From assembly GCF_003841405.1 (NCBI RefSeq), contig NZ_PXYA01000002.1, positions 186,001-250,000 on the forward strand: DNA of 64,000 nucleotides, written 5' to 3'. Made by a program: the position numbers and the translations under genes. Positions within the stretch are counted from its first letter, which is position 1, and each line of letters begins with the position of its first letter. The DNA comes from Tetragenococcus halophilus subsp. halophilus DSM 20339 (GTDB taxonomy: Bacteria; Bacillota; Bacilli; Lactobacillales; Enterococcaceae). The notes beneath the pieces are model-generated. The model did no database searches, was not told the DNA's origin, and saw only the letters and a program-made list of their open reading frames with translations. This document shows positions 17,235 through 25,390 of this stretch, piece after piece.

Positions 17235-18965
17235 TTATTCAACCCATTCTTCCACTTTTTCTGGATTGTTATCTATCCAATGTTGGGCAGCTTCTTCTGG
17301 AGCATCTCCTTCTTCCATTTCTAGCATCACGGATTCAATATCTTCAACTTCCCACTCAAAATTATCTAAAATTTGATAGGCTTCGGGCATGTCATCTTCT
17401 AGACCTAATCTCGCCAAGGTTACAATACTTTCAGCGCCCCCCATGCCGCCTTCAGGATCTTCTAAAAATTTCACATCGTAACGTGAAAAAATCCAATGAG
17501 GGCTCCAAGCAGATACTACAACTTCTTCTTCTTGACTCATCGCTCTTTCAAGCTGAGTTGTCATTGCTCCAGCAGAAGAAGTAGCCAAATCCCAATCTGC
17601 CAAGTTAGGATAAGCCTCTAAAGTTGCTTTGGCCGCTGCGGTATTACCGGCACCTGGTTCCACGCCTGTAATAGTTTGATCCGCTTCATCTGTCAAGTCC
17701 TCAATAGAATCAACATCCATATACGAAGGAACCACAAGGCCATTTTGCGCTTGTTTATCTAAGCTGGGACCTAAATTATCCAGTTGGTCTCCTAACTGTT
17801 CATAATTGGCTTCATGCGTTGTCGGCAACCATGCGCCTAACATAGCATCTGCTTGACCATTGGCTACCGCTTCAAAAGTTACTGGAATATCTAAAGCTGT
17901 CATGGTCACATTGTAACCTTCTTCTTCTAAAACTTGTGCGGCTACAGTGGTTGATGCGACTTGGTCATCTTGTTCGGCATAAGCTAAGGTAATAGCTCCT
18001 TTATTTGAACTTCCCTGCGATACGCCTCCTATAATAGCTAAAACAACAAGCACAGCTGCTGTCAGACCACCTATAAATACTTTTCTTTTCTTGGACATTA
18101 CTTTGATTTCGTTCTGACTTTTTCCACGGTTTTTATTTAGACTTTGGGTGAAACGGTCCATCATAATCGCTAAAATCACTACAGCCACACCATAGATAAA
18201 GCCAGAACCAATTTGCGAGCGTTGTACAGCCGCTAATACTCCTTGACCTAAGCCAGGTGTTCCGATCATCGAAGCAATCACGACCATAGATAAAACCATC
18301 ATCGTGGTCTGATTAATACCAGCAAAAATATTTCCTTTGGCTAGCGGAAGTTCGACTTTGCTTAATTTCTGCATCGCCGTGCCTCCCAAAGAATCAGAAG
18401 CTTCTTTTAATTCGGTATCCACTTGACGAATCCCTAAATTAGTCAGTCGCACTGTTGGCGGTAAAGCGAAAATAACCGAAGCCACTGTCCCAGGCACTAT
18501 ACCAATGCCAAAAAATGCAACTGCCGGAATTAAATAAACAAAACTAGGCATGGTCTGCATGACATCTAAGATGGGTTTAATCACCACTTGGGCTTTATCG
18601 CTTTTAGCCATTAATATTCCTACAGGAACACCGACTGCAATTGCGATAAAACTAGAAACAATAACTAGCGTCAATGTGTACATGAGATCATCCCACATGC
18701 CTTGGTTATAAATAAGAACAAGCCCCAACAAAACAAATACAGGCATTTGCCACTTTTTATTAAAGACAAAATAAGCTGCAAGGGTCACTAGTAAAATTAA
18801 CAATATCGGAGGGATTGCCGCCAAAGTATTGGATAAGACGTCCATCACGCTCTGACCAATGGTTTGTAAAAGATTAAAAAAACCAGATAAATGTTCAGTC
18901 AACCAATCAACGATCGCATCTATTGCTTGAGCAATCGGGATTTTTTGTTGTAAAAAATCAGCCAT
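17235..18965 (-). CDS. opuABC: Orphan glycine betaine permease + binding-protein fusion (OpuABC), copy 2
   Basis: Same architecture as copy 1: amphipathic head, membrane block with the loop ELKEASDSLGGTAMQKLSKVELPLAKGNIFAG, and a C-terminal OpuAC domain. It has no ATPase gene of its own and must borrow one, most simply the OpuAA encoded just downstream. The first aromatic cage position differs: VTFEAVANG has Phe where copies 1, 3 and 4 have Trp, while GAWLP and SAWSPHWIFSRY are kept. This may change ligand preference. The ATG at 18965 has only a degraded ribosome site (GTAGTG) and overlaps the TGA of a 13-codon leader that has a strong one, so coupling to that leader is probable. Confidence 0.93.
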   Translation of the reverse strand: MADFLQQKIPIAQAIDAIVDWLTEHLSGFFNLLQTIGQSVMDVLSNTLAAIPPILLILLVTLAAYFVFNKKWQMPVFVLLGLVLIYNQGMWDDLMYTLTLVIVSSFIAIAVGVPVGILMAKSDKAQVVIKPILDVMQTMPSFVYLIPAVAFFGIGIVPGTVASVIFALPPTVRLTNLGIRQVDTELKEASDSLGGTAMQKLSKVELPLAKGNIFAGINQTTMMVLSMVVIASMIGTPGLGQGVLAAVQRSQIGSGFIYGVAVVILAIMMDRFTQSLNKNRGKSQNEIKVMSKKRKVFIGGLTAAVLVVLAIIGGVSQGSSNKGAITLAYAEQDDQVASTTVAAQVLEEEGYNVTMTALDIPVTFEAVANGQADAMLGAWLPTTHEANYEQLGDQLDNLGPSLDKQAQNGLVVPSYMDVDSIEDLTDEADQTITGVEPGAGNTAAAKATLEAYPNLADWDLATSSAGAMTTQLERAMSQEEEVVVSAWSPHWIFSRYDVKFLEDPEGGMGGAESIVTLARLGLEDDMPEAYQILDNFEWEVEDIESVMLEMEEGDAPEEAAQHWIDNNPEKVEEWVE

Positions 18966-18999
18966 GTGCAATCACTACTTCTATTCGGTTTTTATTCAA
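18958..18999 (-). pseudogene. Relic of an opuAA ATPase gene: 13-codon mini-ORF overlapping opuABC-2
   Basis: A perfect AAGGAG site lies 8 nt before a TTG that opens MNKNRIEVVIAHG and stops with TGA overlapping the opuABC-2 ATG. Its first six codons resemble the TTG-start version of opuAA (MSKVRVE). Its last seven codons align, one base different per codon or fewer in most, with the last codons of the two intact ATPase genes (GVNADA and GVDIDV followed by TGA). It looks like an ATPase gene reduced to head plus tail by an internal deletion, and may now serve as a translation leader. Confidence 0.6.
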
Positions 19000-19026
19000 T
19001 TTAGACACTCCTTATTTTTATAAAAC

Positions 19027-19059
19027 AAAAACTGCCAGAATTTTCATTCCTGCAGTTTT
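19027..19059 (-). terminator. Terminator after opuABC-3
   Basis: Hairpin AAAACTGC..GAAT / ATTC..GCAGTTTT immediately after the opuABC-3 stop, with a T-rich stretch on the minus strand. It separates copies 3 and 2 into different transcripts. Confidence 0.7.
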
Positions 19060-19072
19060 TTTCCGTTACGAC

Positions 19073-20821
19073 TTATTCAGTCCAATGCTCAACTTTTTCT
19101 GGATTTTCACTAATCCAGTTTTGCGCCGCCTCTTCAGGTTCAGCACCATTTTCTATTTCTAACATCACAGATTGCATATCGTCAATTTCCCACTGAAAAT
19201 TATCTAATATTTGATAAGCTTCTGGTTCGTCTTCTTCTAATCCTTCTCGTGCCATGGTTTCAATATTTTCAGGTTCTCCCATAGTTTCTTTGGGATCTTC
19301 TAACATCGTTAAATCATAACGCGAAAAAATCCAATGCGGGGCAAAGATTGAAACCACAATGGGTTCTTCTTGTTTAATCGCTTGATCTAATTCAGCAATC
19401 ATGGCTGCAGTTGAAGAATTAACTTGTTCCCAATCAGATAAATTCGGGTAAGCCTCAATCGTTTCATCAGTAGCGTCTGAAGTCCCTGTACCGGGCTCAA
19501 CGCCCACGATTTCTTGGTCAGCTTGGTCGGTTAAATCCTCAATACTTTCAACATCTTCCATGTAAGCAGGAACAACCAAACCAGTTTGGGCGCTTTTTTC
19601 TAAATTTGCGCCTAATTTATCCATTTGGCCGCCAAACATATCATATTGGGTTTGATTGGTTGCCGGCCAGGCACCAACCATAGCATCAGCTTCGCCGTTG
19701 GCTACAGCTTCCCACATCACGGGAATATCTAAAGCGATTGTATTTACTTCATATCCTTCGTCTCTTAAAACTTGAGCAATGACATTTGTCGAAGCCAACT
19801 CAGTATCTAAATTGATATAAGATAAGGTGATTGTGCCTTTATTTGAACGACCGGGAGCGGTTAAGCCAAGCACTGTAATCAAAGCAACTGCTGCAACAAC
19901 AAGTCCGCCAATCAATTGCTTACGTCGCTTCGTCGTTTTGGCAGTTAGATTGGCTTGTTTTTTACTTGGCTGGTTCATTCGTTGCGCCACACGATCCATT
20001 AGAATCGCTAAAATGACAATACCTACGCCATAAACAAAACCATTCCCAACTTCAGAACGTTGTACTGCTGCTAAAATGCCCTGTCCCAATCCTGGTGCGC
20101 CAATCATAGAGCTAATAACTACCATAGATAGACTGAGCATGATGGTTTGGTTAATCCCAGCAAAAATGCTTCCTTTAGCAAGAGGCATTTCTAGTTTATA
20201 AAGTTTTTGCCAAAGCGTTCCGCCAAAGGAATCGGAAGCTTCTTTTAACTCCTCATCCACTTGGCGAATTCCCAAGTTGGTTAATCTTACAGTTGGTGGT
20301 AAAGCAAAAATAACTGAAGCAAACACACCAGGAACCATACCAATGCCAAAAAAGGCGACTGCTGGTATCAAATAGACAAAACCAGGCATGGTCTGCATGA
20401 TATCTAAAATCGGTTTTATGACAATTTCTACTTTATTACTTTTAGCCATCAAAATTCCCAATGGTACCCCAATCATTACAGAAATTAAACTTGATAAAAT
20501 GACTAATGTCAATGTGTACATCAGATCTGACCACATGTCTTGATTGTAAATAAATAATAAACCAATCAAAACGAAGACGGGCATCTGCCACCGTTTTTTA
20601 AAAATAAAGTAAGTCGCTACCGTTAATAGCAAAATCATTATCATTGGCGGAATTACAGATAGTCCATTGGATAGAGTATCCATCACAAATTGCCCGATTG
20701 TTTGAATCATTGAAAAAAAGAAGGCAAGATGTTCAGTTAACCAATCAACAATACGATCTACCCAGTCAGCTATCGGTATCGAAGTTTCTAAAAAATTAAT
20801 AATGGGCGGACACCTCGACAT
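19073..20821 (-). CDS. opuABC: Orphan glycine betaine permease + binding-protein fusion (OpuABC), copy 3
   Basis: Third OpuABC fusion, again without an ATPase gene. The membrane block carries [32 protein letters not shown]; the binding domain keeps VMWEAV and GAWPATN. It has SIFAPHWIFSRY where the others have (G/A)W(S/N)P, so one cage Trp is replaced by Phe. The only in-frame ATG (20821) lacks a ribosome site. Aligned with copies 1 and 4, the normal start codon position is an ATT at 20801-20803, 7 nt after a GAGGTG site. Translation may therefore start at ATT or depend on the overlapping 16-codon leader. Confidence 0.9.
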   Translation of the reverse strand: MSRCPPIINFLETSIPIADWVDRIVDWLTEHLAFFFSMIQTIGQFVMDTLSNGLSVIPPMIMILLLTVATYFIFKKRWQMPVFVLIGLLFIYNQDMWSDLMYTLTLVILSSLISVMIGVPLGILMAKSNKVEIVIKPILDIMQTMPGFVYLIPAVAFFGIGMVPGVFASVIFALPPTVRLTNLGIRQVDEELKEASDSFGGTLWQKLYKLEMPLAKGSIFAGINQTIMLSLSMVVISSMIGAPGLGQGILAAVQRSEVGNGFVYGVGIVILAILMDRVAQRMNQPSKKQANLTAKTTKRRKQLIGGLVVAAVALITVLGLTAPGRSNKGTITLSYINLDTELASTNVIAQVLRDEGYEVNTIALDIPVMWEAVANGEADAMVGAWPATNQTQYDMFGGQMDKLGANLEKSAQTGLVVPAYMEDVESIEDLTDQADQEIVGVEPGTGTSDATDETIEAYPNLSDWEQVNSSTAAMIAELDQAIKQEEPIVVSIFAPHWIFSRYDLTMLEDPKETMGEPENIETMAREGLEEDEPEAYQILDNFQWEIDDMQSVMLEIENGAEPEEAAQNWISENPEKVEHWTE

Positions 20822-20846
20822 ATGGATCAGATTTGTCTGCTCTCAT
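20796..20846 (-). other. 16-codon leader ORF overlapping the start of opuABC-3
   Basis: ATG at 20844-20846 with GAGGAG 8 nt upstream opens MRADKSDPYVEVSAHY and stops inside opuABC-3. Its end sits in the same register as ATPase tails in the complete operons (GTG in the same place, stop just after the next gene's start position). It may be another ATPase relic used for translational coupling. Similarity is weaker than for the copy-2 leader. Confidence 0.4.
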
Positions 20847-21057
20847 AATAAACACTCCTCATTTTTAATTTAGCGTTAATACATGTCATTTAGAGTAACA
20901 AACATCCCGGTGACATGCAAATTTATTATGAATATTCTGTCATTTTTTATCGCTATTATCCCCACCATCAAAGAGTTCGAAAGAATTTTCAAAAAAATGA
21001 ATTTATTTGCTATTTTTATTCTTTCATTAAAAGTAAGCGTTTGTAATTTCATTATAA

Positions 21058-21097
21058 AAAAAGGCTTTGTTTTATCAAAATTTTTAGTAAAACAAAG
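21058..21097 (-). terminator. Terminator behind the AKR pseudogene
   Basis: Perfect 10-bp stem (CTTTGTTTTA / TAAAACAAAG) followed by T7 on the minus strand. The remainder of 20847-21122 holds only A/T-rich sequence and a possible opuABC-3 promoter (TTGCAT, 17 bp, TACTCT on the minus strand); I see no gene in it. Confidence 0.7.
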
Positions 21098-21122
21098 GTT
21101 TTTATCTGCCATATGTTCATTT

Positions 21123-22012
21123 CTATATCCTGAGCATTGATTTCAGCACATAAGTCTGAAAAAGGACTGCCCCCACTATTATATAAACTTCATATTCATT
21201 GGGATTTTGGCCTTCAACGCGGCCTCTTTCGCCTTGGACTAAGTCATCAATTTCATCCATATCTTCTTGAGCTAGTTCAAAGTCTAAATAGCGGAAATTA
21301 TCGTATTGATGTTTTTGGCTGGTAGACCTTACCACTGGAAAGATATGATGTTGATTGTCCCAGTTAATAATCACCTGTGCAGGACTACGATCGTATTTTT
21401 TCCGCAATTTCTTTTATCGTAGATTGGTTAAAGCATCATTGATTTCGTGGGCATAAGGACTCCAAACTTCAGAAACGATACCACGTTTGTCATTTTCTGC
21501 AATTAATTCCTTATTATTAAAATAAGGGTAACGTTCAATTTGATTCGTTGCTGGAGTTACATCCGTTGCCTCAATGATATTATCCAAATGTTCAGGTAAA
21601 AAGTTGGAAACACCAATCGTCTTAATCAAGCCATATTTCTGCGCAACCACCATGGCTTAGCAAGCTTTGACAAATAATTCTTCTTTAGGACTGGGCCAAT
21701 GGATCAAATACATATCGAAATAGTCTAAACCTGTGCGATAAAGTGATTCTTGAATGAGCGCGATCGCTTTATCGTATTTATGCGCTAATCCGGAGAGTTT
21801 ATCGCTTATATAAAGTTTTTTTTCTGGGAATAGAAGAGCTTCGAACAGCTTTATCCACCATACCTTCATTATTAATCTGTGGCGGTATCGAGAATGCGAT
21901 AACCCAAATGAGCTTGGTAAATACCTTTATCACCTTGAATATGAACTGTACCTAATCCAACATGGGGTAAAGTTGTGCCATCATTTAAATAAAATTTATC
22001 CTACAATGTCAT
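21123..22012 (-). pseudogene. Aldo/keto reductase pseudogene (decayed tandem copy)
   Basis: Begins with a good GGAGGG site and ATGACATTG at 22012, but codon 4 is TAG. Further stops and frameshifts break it into at least four pieces (TAA-TAA near 21869, TAG near 21655, a shift near 21410). The pieces follow the neighbouring intact AKR in order: GTTLPHVGLGT, RILDTATD, GLAHKYDKAIALIQESLYRTGLDYFD, GVSNFLPEHLDNIIEATDVTPATNQIERYPYFNNKEL, RSPAQVIINWDNQ, EGQNPNEYE. A short in-frame deletion near QAHLGYRIL is also present. The end reads into non-homologous sequence. Confidence 0.9.
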
Positions 22013-22035
22013 GATTACCCTCCTCGTAAATCCAA

Positions 22036-22068
22036 TAAAAAAAGCATGCCTAAACAGACATGCTCTTT
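22036..22068 (-). terminator. Terminator of the intact AKR gene
   Basis: AGCATG / CATGCT stem with 10-nt loop followed by T7 on the minus strand. Confidence 0.8.
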
Positions 22069-22076
22069 CTCATTTA

Positions 22077-22925
22077 TTAGACAAACTCTTCGTATTCATT
22101 TGGATTTTGACCTTCAACACGACCTGCTTCGCCTTTGTCTAAAGCATCAATTTTATCCAGATCTTCTTGTGCTAATTCAAAGTCTGTATAATGGAAGTTT
22201 TCGTATTGATGCTTAGGATCAGCTGAGCGAACAACTGGAAAGACATGATTTTGATTGTCCCAGTTAATAATCACTTGTGCAGGACTACGATCGTATTTTT
22301 CTGCAATTTCTTTAATCGTATCATTGGTCAATACATCATTGATTTCACGACCAAACGGACTCCATGCTTCAGATAAAATGCCACGCTTGTCATTTTCTTG
22401 AACCAATTCCTTATTATTAAAATAAGGGTGACGTTCAATTTGGTTGGTTGCCGGTGTTACGCCGGTTGCTTCAATAATGTTATCCAAATGTTCCGGTAAG
22501 AAATTGGAGACACCAACGATTTTGATTAAGCCATATTTTTGTGCATCAACTAAAGCTTTCCAAGCCTCAACATACAAACCTTCTTTAGGGTTGGGCCAAT
22601 GGATAAGAAACTTATCAAAATAATCTAAACCTGTGCGATAAAGTGATTCTTGAATAAGAGCGATCGCTTTATCGTATTTATGCGCTAATCCAGGGAGTTT
22701 TGCACTTACATAAAGTTGCTCTCTAGGAATCGATGAACGGCGAACAACTTCGCCCACCATGCCTTCGTTGTTATAATTGGTCGCTGTATCAAGCACACGA
22801 TAACCAACATCAAGTGCAGCGAGGGCTTGATGAAAACCTTTGCCACCTTGCAGATCGATTGTTCCAAGTGCAATGTGTGGTAAAGTCGTTCCATCATTCA
22901 AAAGAAAATTGTTATTCAATGTCAT
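22077..22925 (-). CDS. Aldo/keto reductase (AKR5-like)
   Basis: NAD(P)H-dependent reductase of the AKR superfamily (2,5-diketo-gluconate reductase/YvgN-like). The catalytic tetrad is visible as Asp in RVLDTATNYNNE (with Tyr of the same motif), Lys in VSAKLPG and His in FLIHWPNP. GVSNFLPEHL and NQIERHPYFNN form the cofactor and substrate walls. The start at 22925 is chosen over an adjacent upstream ATG because the spacing to GGAAGGA matches that of the pseudogene copy (MTL start), giving 282 residues. The substrate is not predictable. Confidence 0.9.
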   Translation of the reverse strand: MTLNNNFLLNDGTTLPHIALGTIDLQGGKGFHQALAALDVGYRVLDTATNYNNEGMVGEVVRRSSIPREQLYVSAKLPGLAHKYDKAIALIQESLYRTGLDYFDKFLIHWPNPKEGLYVEAWKALVDAQKYGLIKIVGVSNFLPEHLDNIIEATGVTPATNQIERHPYFNNKELVQENDKRGILSEAWSPFGREINDVLTNDTIKEIAEKYDRSPAQVIINWDNQNHVFPVVRSADPKHQYENFHYTDFELAQEDLDKIDALDKGEAGRVEGQNPNEYEEFV

Positions 22926-22974
22926 CATAAATCCTTCCCTTCTTATTTCTATTTCCATTATAAGAAAGAATCAC

Positions 22975-24144
22975 TTATTTTTTAAATAAAATGCCTAAAT
23001 CCTCTTTCCAAGCCAACACACGCTCAACTGAAGCGTCCAATTCTTCTTCTGCATAATCGCCGTCTTCCACTGCTTGAATGACTGCAGGAATTTGTGATTG
23101 ATAACTAGAAGACATCACCATATCATTCCCTGCTTTTAACGCCTCTAGACCAGCATCTTCTTGCGAAATAAAATCAGCTAATCCAGCCATATCCATATCA
23201 TCAGTCATGACTACGCCATCAAAGTTTAACTCTTCGCGCAAAATTTTATGCACTTCAGGTGAAATAGACGCAGGAGCATTTGGATCGATACTATTTACAA
23301 TATTATGAGAGACCAGCACACTATCTGCACCAGCTTTAATACCTGCTTCAAAGGGTAGAAAATCATTTTCGCGTAATTCATCTAAAGAACGATCATCTTC
23401 CACAATTTCTACATGGGAATCACGGTTATCGCCATAACCAGGAAAATGTTTTAAGGTAGAACCGCTTTGTGCTTCATTTAATGTTTCTACCACGTTTTTC
23501 ACATATTCACTTGTTCCTTTTGCATCCATTCCAATGGTTCGATCATAGATAAAAGACTCTTCATCTGTGGAAACATCAGCATCAGGAAACAGTCCAGCAT
23601 TAATACCTAAGTCCTCAAGAATCCCTGCCTTTTGTTTTGTATCTTGGATAATTCCCTGCCAACCGTCTTCTGCATATATTTCTTGCGGTCCTTTAAAAGG
23701 CTGATCCACTAATTCAGGATTATTGCTGATCCGTGTCACTGTCCCGCCTTCTTCATCCGAGCCAATTAAAAGAGGAATATCGCTTGCTTCTTGAAAAGAT
23801 TGAACTTTCTCTTGTAAGCTTTCTTTTGTCGCATTTTCCGTATCCTCACCAAATAAAACATAGCCGCCTAAATGATAATCTTCTAAATCAGACACTTGAT
23901 TTTCTTGTGGCGTCCGTGCAAAAAATAACTGACCGACCTTTTCTTCTAATGACATTTTATCGATCATTGTAGTAATATTATCTTCCTCTTCTGAACTACT
24001 AGTCATCGTTGTTTGTGAGCTAGAATTGCTTGTAGTACTTGTCGCAGTTTTTGTCTCCTGATTGCGAGTCATCGCCCAAACACTAGCCGCGCAAACCACC
24101 AACAAAACACCCACTAAACTAATAATAACGCCTTTTTTCTTCAT
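22975..24144 (-). CDS. Glycoside hydrolase family 3, NagZ-like beta-N-acetylhexosaminidase (exported, anchored)
   Basis: GH3 enzyme that removes N-acetylglucosamine from muropeptides or glycans. A single N-terminal hydrophobic segment (residues 5-24) followed by a Ser/Thr-rich linker to about residue 58 suggests an extracellular membrane-anchored or secreted form, unlike the cytosolic NagZ of Gram-negatives. It shows the NagZ-type His/Asp loop KHFPGYGDNRDSHVEI and the nucleophile region GVVMTDDMDMAGL. SHNIVNSIDPNAPASISP fits the substrate loop. No C-terminal GH3 domain is present, as in other 390-residue forms. It lies 49 bp upstream of the AKR gene on the same strand. Confidence 0.9.
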   Translation of the reverse strand: MKKKGVIISLVGVLLVVCAASVWAMTRNQETKTATSTTSNSSSQTTMTSSSEEEDNITTMIDKMSLEEKVGQLFFARTPQENQVSDLEDYHLGGYVLFGEDTENATKESLQEKVQSFQEASDIPLLIGSDEEGGTVTRISNNPELVDQPFKGPQEIYAEDGWQGIIQDTKQKAGILEDLGINAGLFPDADVSTDEESFIYDRTIGMDAKGTSEYVKNVVETLNEAQSGSTLKHFPGYGDNRDSHVEIVEDDRSLDELRENDFLPFEAGIKAGADSVLVSHNIVNSIDPNAPASISPEVHKILREELNFDGVVMTDDMDMAGLADFISQEDAGLEALKAGNDMVMSSSYQSQIPAVIQAVEDGDYAEEELDASVERVLAWKEDLGILFKK

Positions 24145-24231
24145 CTCTACTCTCCTAATTTTTAAGTATATCGTATATTGTCTTTTCTATTTTAACGTAC
24201 TTATTAACAAAATAACAAAATTTCATCTAAT

Positions 24232-24270
24232 AAAAACACCTTCTTATTATTAGATAAAGAAGGTGTTTTT
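24232..24270 (-). terminator. Terminator of folT
   Basis: 14-bp stem (AAAAACACCTTCTT / AAGAAGGTGTTTTT) about 45 bp past the folT stop; the arms supply the T tract. Confidence 0.8.
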
Positions 24271-24316
24271 CACCACAAAAAAATGCGGCAACTTTTGGAT
24301 GTTTTATTTCATTTAA

Positions 24317-24847
24317 TTAACGAACTGTTTTTAAGTAACTTTTCAATCGTTTCAAAGGTAGGGCACGTCCCACAACATAGTTCAAAATTGATTGAATCGG
24401 AAACATAACTAAAGCTTTTATAACTCTTGGGCCCCAAATTACTCCGCTGGTAATAGGTTGATTATACATAATCATTAACCAAATCGGTGTCAAAATCAAG
24501 CTGACAATAATAGTAATTGACAATGAGCAAAGAATAGCGTTTTTCCAAGTCACTTCTTTTTGATAAAAGAAATAACCATAAATTAGCCCCCCGATAAATG
24601 CATTCAATGTAAATCCAGGAAAAAACGCAGATCTAGCAAATAGCATCATACCAATTGTATCTGCTAACACAGCTCCTACTCCGGTCCAAACCGGACCAAA
24701 TAAGGCGCCCATAATAATTTTAGGGACAAATTCAAAAGAAATTTTGATAAACTGTGTTTCAAAACCGAAAATACGTGACAGAATAACAGTCAGTGCGATC
24801 AATAGCCCTAGCATGGTGATCATATGTGCATTGATCTTTTTTGTCAT
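24317..24847 (-). CDS. folT: Folate ECF transporter S component FolT
   Basis: Membrane substrate-binding subunit of an energy-coupling-factor importer for folates; it uses the shared EcfAA'T module encoded elsewhere. The 176-residue protein starts at 24847 (MTKKINAHMITMLG) with AAGGGG upstream. Longer frames would translate the riboswitch. About six helices are visible, with FVPKIIMGALFGPVWTGVGAVLADTIGMM and FFPGFTLNAFIGGLIYG typical of the FolT/ThiT-like fold. The assignment rests mainly on the tetrahydrofolate riboswitch in its leader, a known control for folT. Confidence 0.92.
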   Translation of the reverse strand: MTKKINAHMITMLGLLIALTVILSRIFGFETQFIKISFEFVPKIIMGALFGPVWTGVGAVLADTIGMMLFARSAFFPGFTLNAFIGGLIYGYFFYQKEVTWKNAILCSLSITIIVSLILTPIWLMIMYNQPITSGVIWGPRVIKALVMFPIQSILNYVVGRALPLKRLKSYLKTVR

Positions 24848-24902
24848 AACTAGCATCCCCTTTTTGCGACAAAAAATGCCGCCTAGAGCTGCTACATTAA
24901 AA

Positions 24903-25000
24903 ATGCAGCGAATGCGAAAACAAAACCGCGAACTTTCGTCCTTCGTCCAAAAGGCAACATCCCATCCTCTCGGCACTTGACGCTTCGTTTTCTACTCTGA
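24903..25000 (-). promoter_or_regulatory. Tetrahydrofolate (THF) riboswitch aptamer
   Basis: Minus-strand leader of folT contains, in order, the conserved THF-I blocks AGAGTAGA, GCGTCAAGTG, GGATGGGATGTTGCC, GGACGAA and TTCGCGG..TTTTCGCATTC, with pairing flanks (AAAACGAA...TTTTGTTTTCG). Order and sequence match the published folT aptamers of streptococci and lactobacilli. Between the aptamer and the start codon, GCTGCATT / AATGTAGC and later hairpins could act as the switch arm, near the AAGGGG ribosome site. The sequence suggests repression of folate uptake when reduced folate is high. Confidence 0.93.
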
Positions 25001-25119
25001 TTTATTAATGGAAGTTTTATCCACCACACAGACTATAGCACAGCTGTTGGTTAACTACAATGGATTTGTTTTTTTAAGAAGTAACTAATAACAAGAGAAC
25101 ACCAGAAAACATTAAAACT

Positions 25120-25290
25120 AGAGTTAGTCCGTAAAAGCAGCTAGTTTATTTGAATTCTTAAGTTAGTCTGCTAAACTAGATCTAGTTTTTTTAAAATCTT
25201 GAGTTAGTCCACCAAAGTAGATCTAGTTTTTTTGGATTCTTGAGCTAGTCCGCCAAAGTAGATCTAGTTTTGTACGAACTCTTGAGTACT
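25120..25290. repeat. Tandem array of four to five 41-bp units (CTAG/GTTAGTC words)
   Basis: CTAGTTT starts recur at 25141, 25182, 25223 and 25264 (41 bp apart). G(T/C)TAGTC words recur at 25123, 25162, 25203 and 25244. The first full unit can fold GCAG-CTAG with TTAGTCTGC; later units pair GA(T)CTAG with CTAGTC less perfectly, loop about 17-18 nt. Located between the folT riboswitch and iadA; the rest of 25001-25390 shows no gene. Confidence 0.85.
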
Positions 25291-25390
25291 AAGTCTATTT
25301 TGATAAAAAAAGAAACCACCTTTGTATTTAGGTCTATCGTAGTCTAATTACAAAAGAGTAGCTTCTCTTCAGTCATCTATCACGGCTCAT

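Noticed and set aside
24848-24976. N-terminal extension of folT
   Set aside because: These codons translate the THF riboswitch; the real start is at 24847 with AAGGGG.
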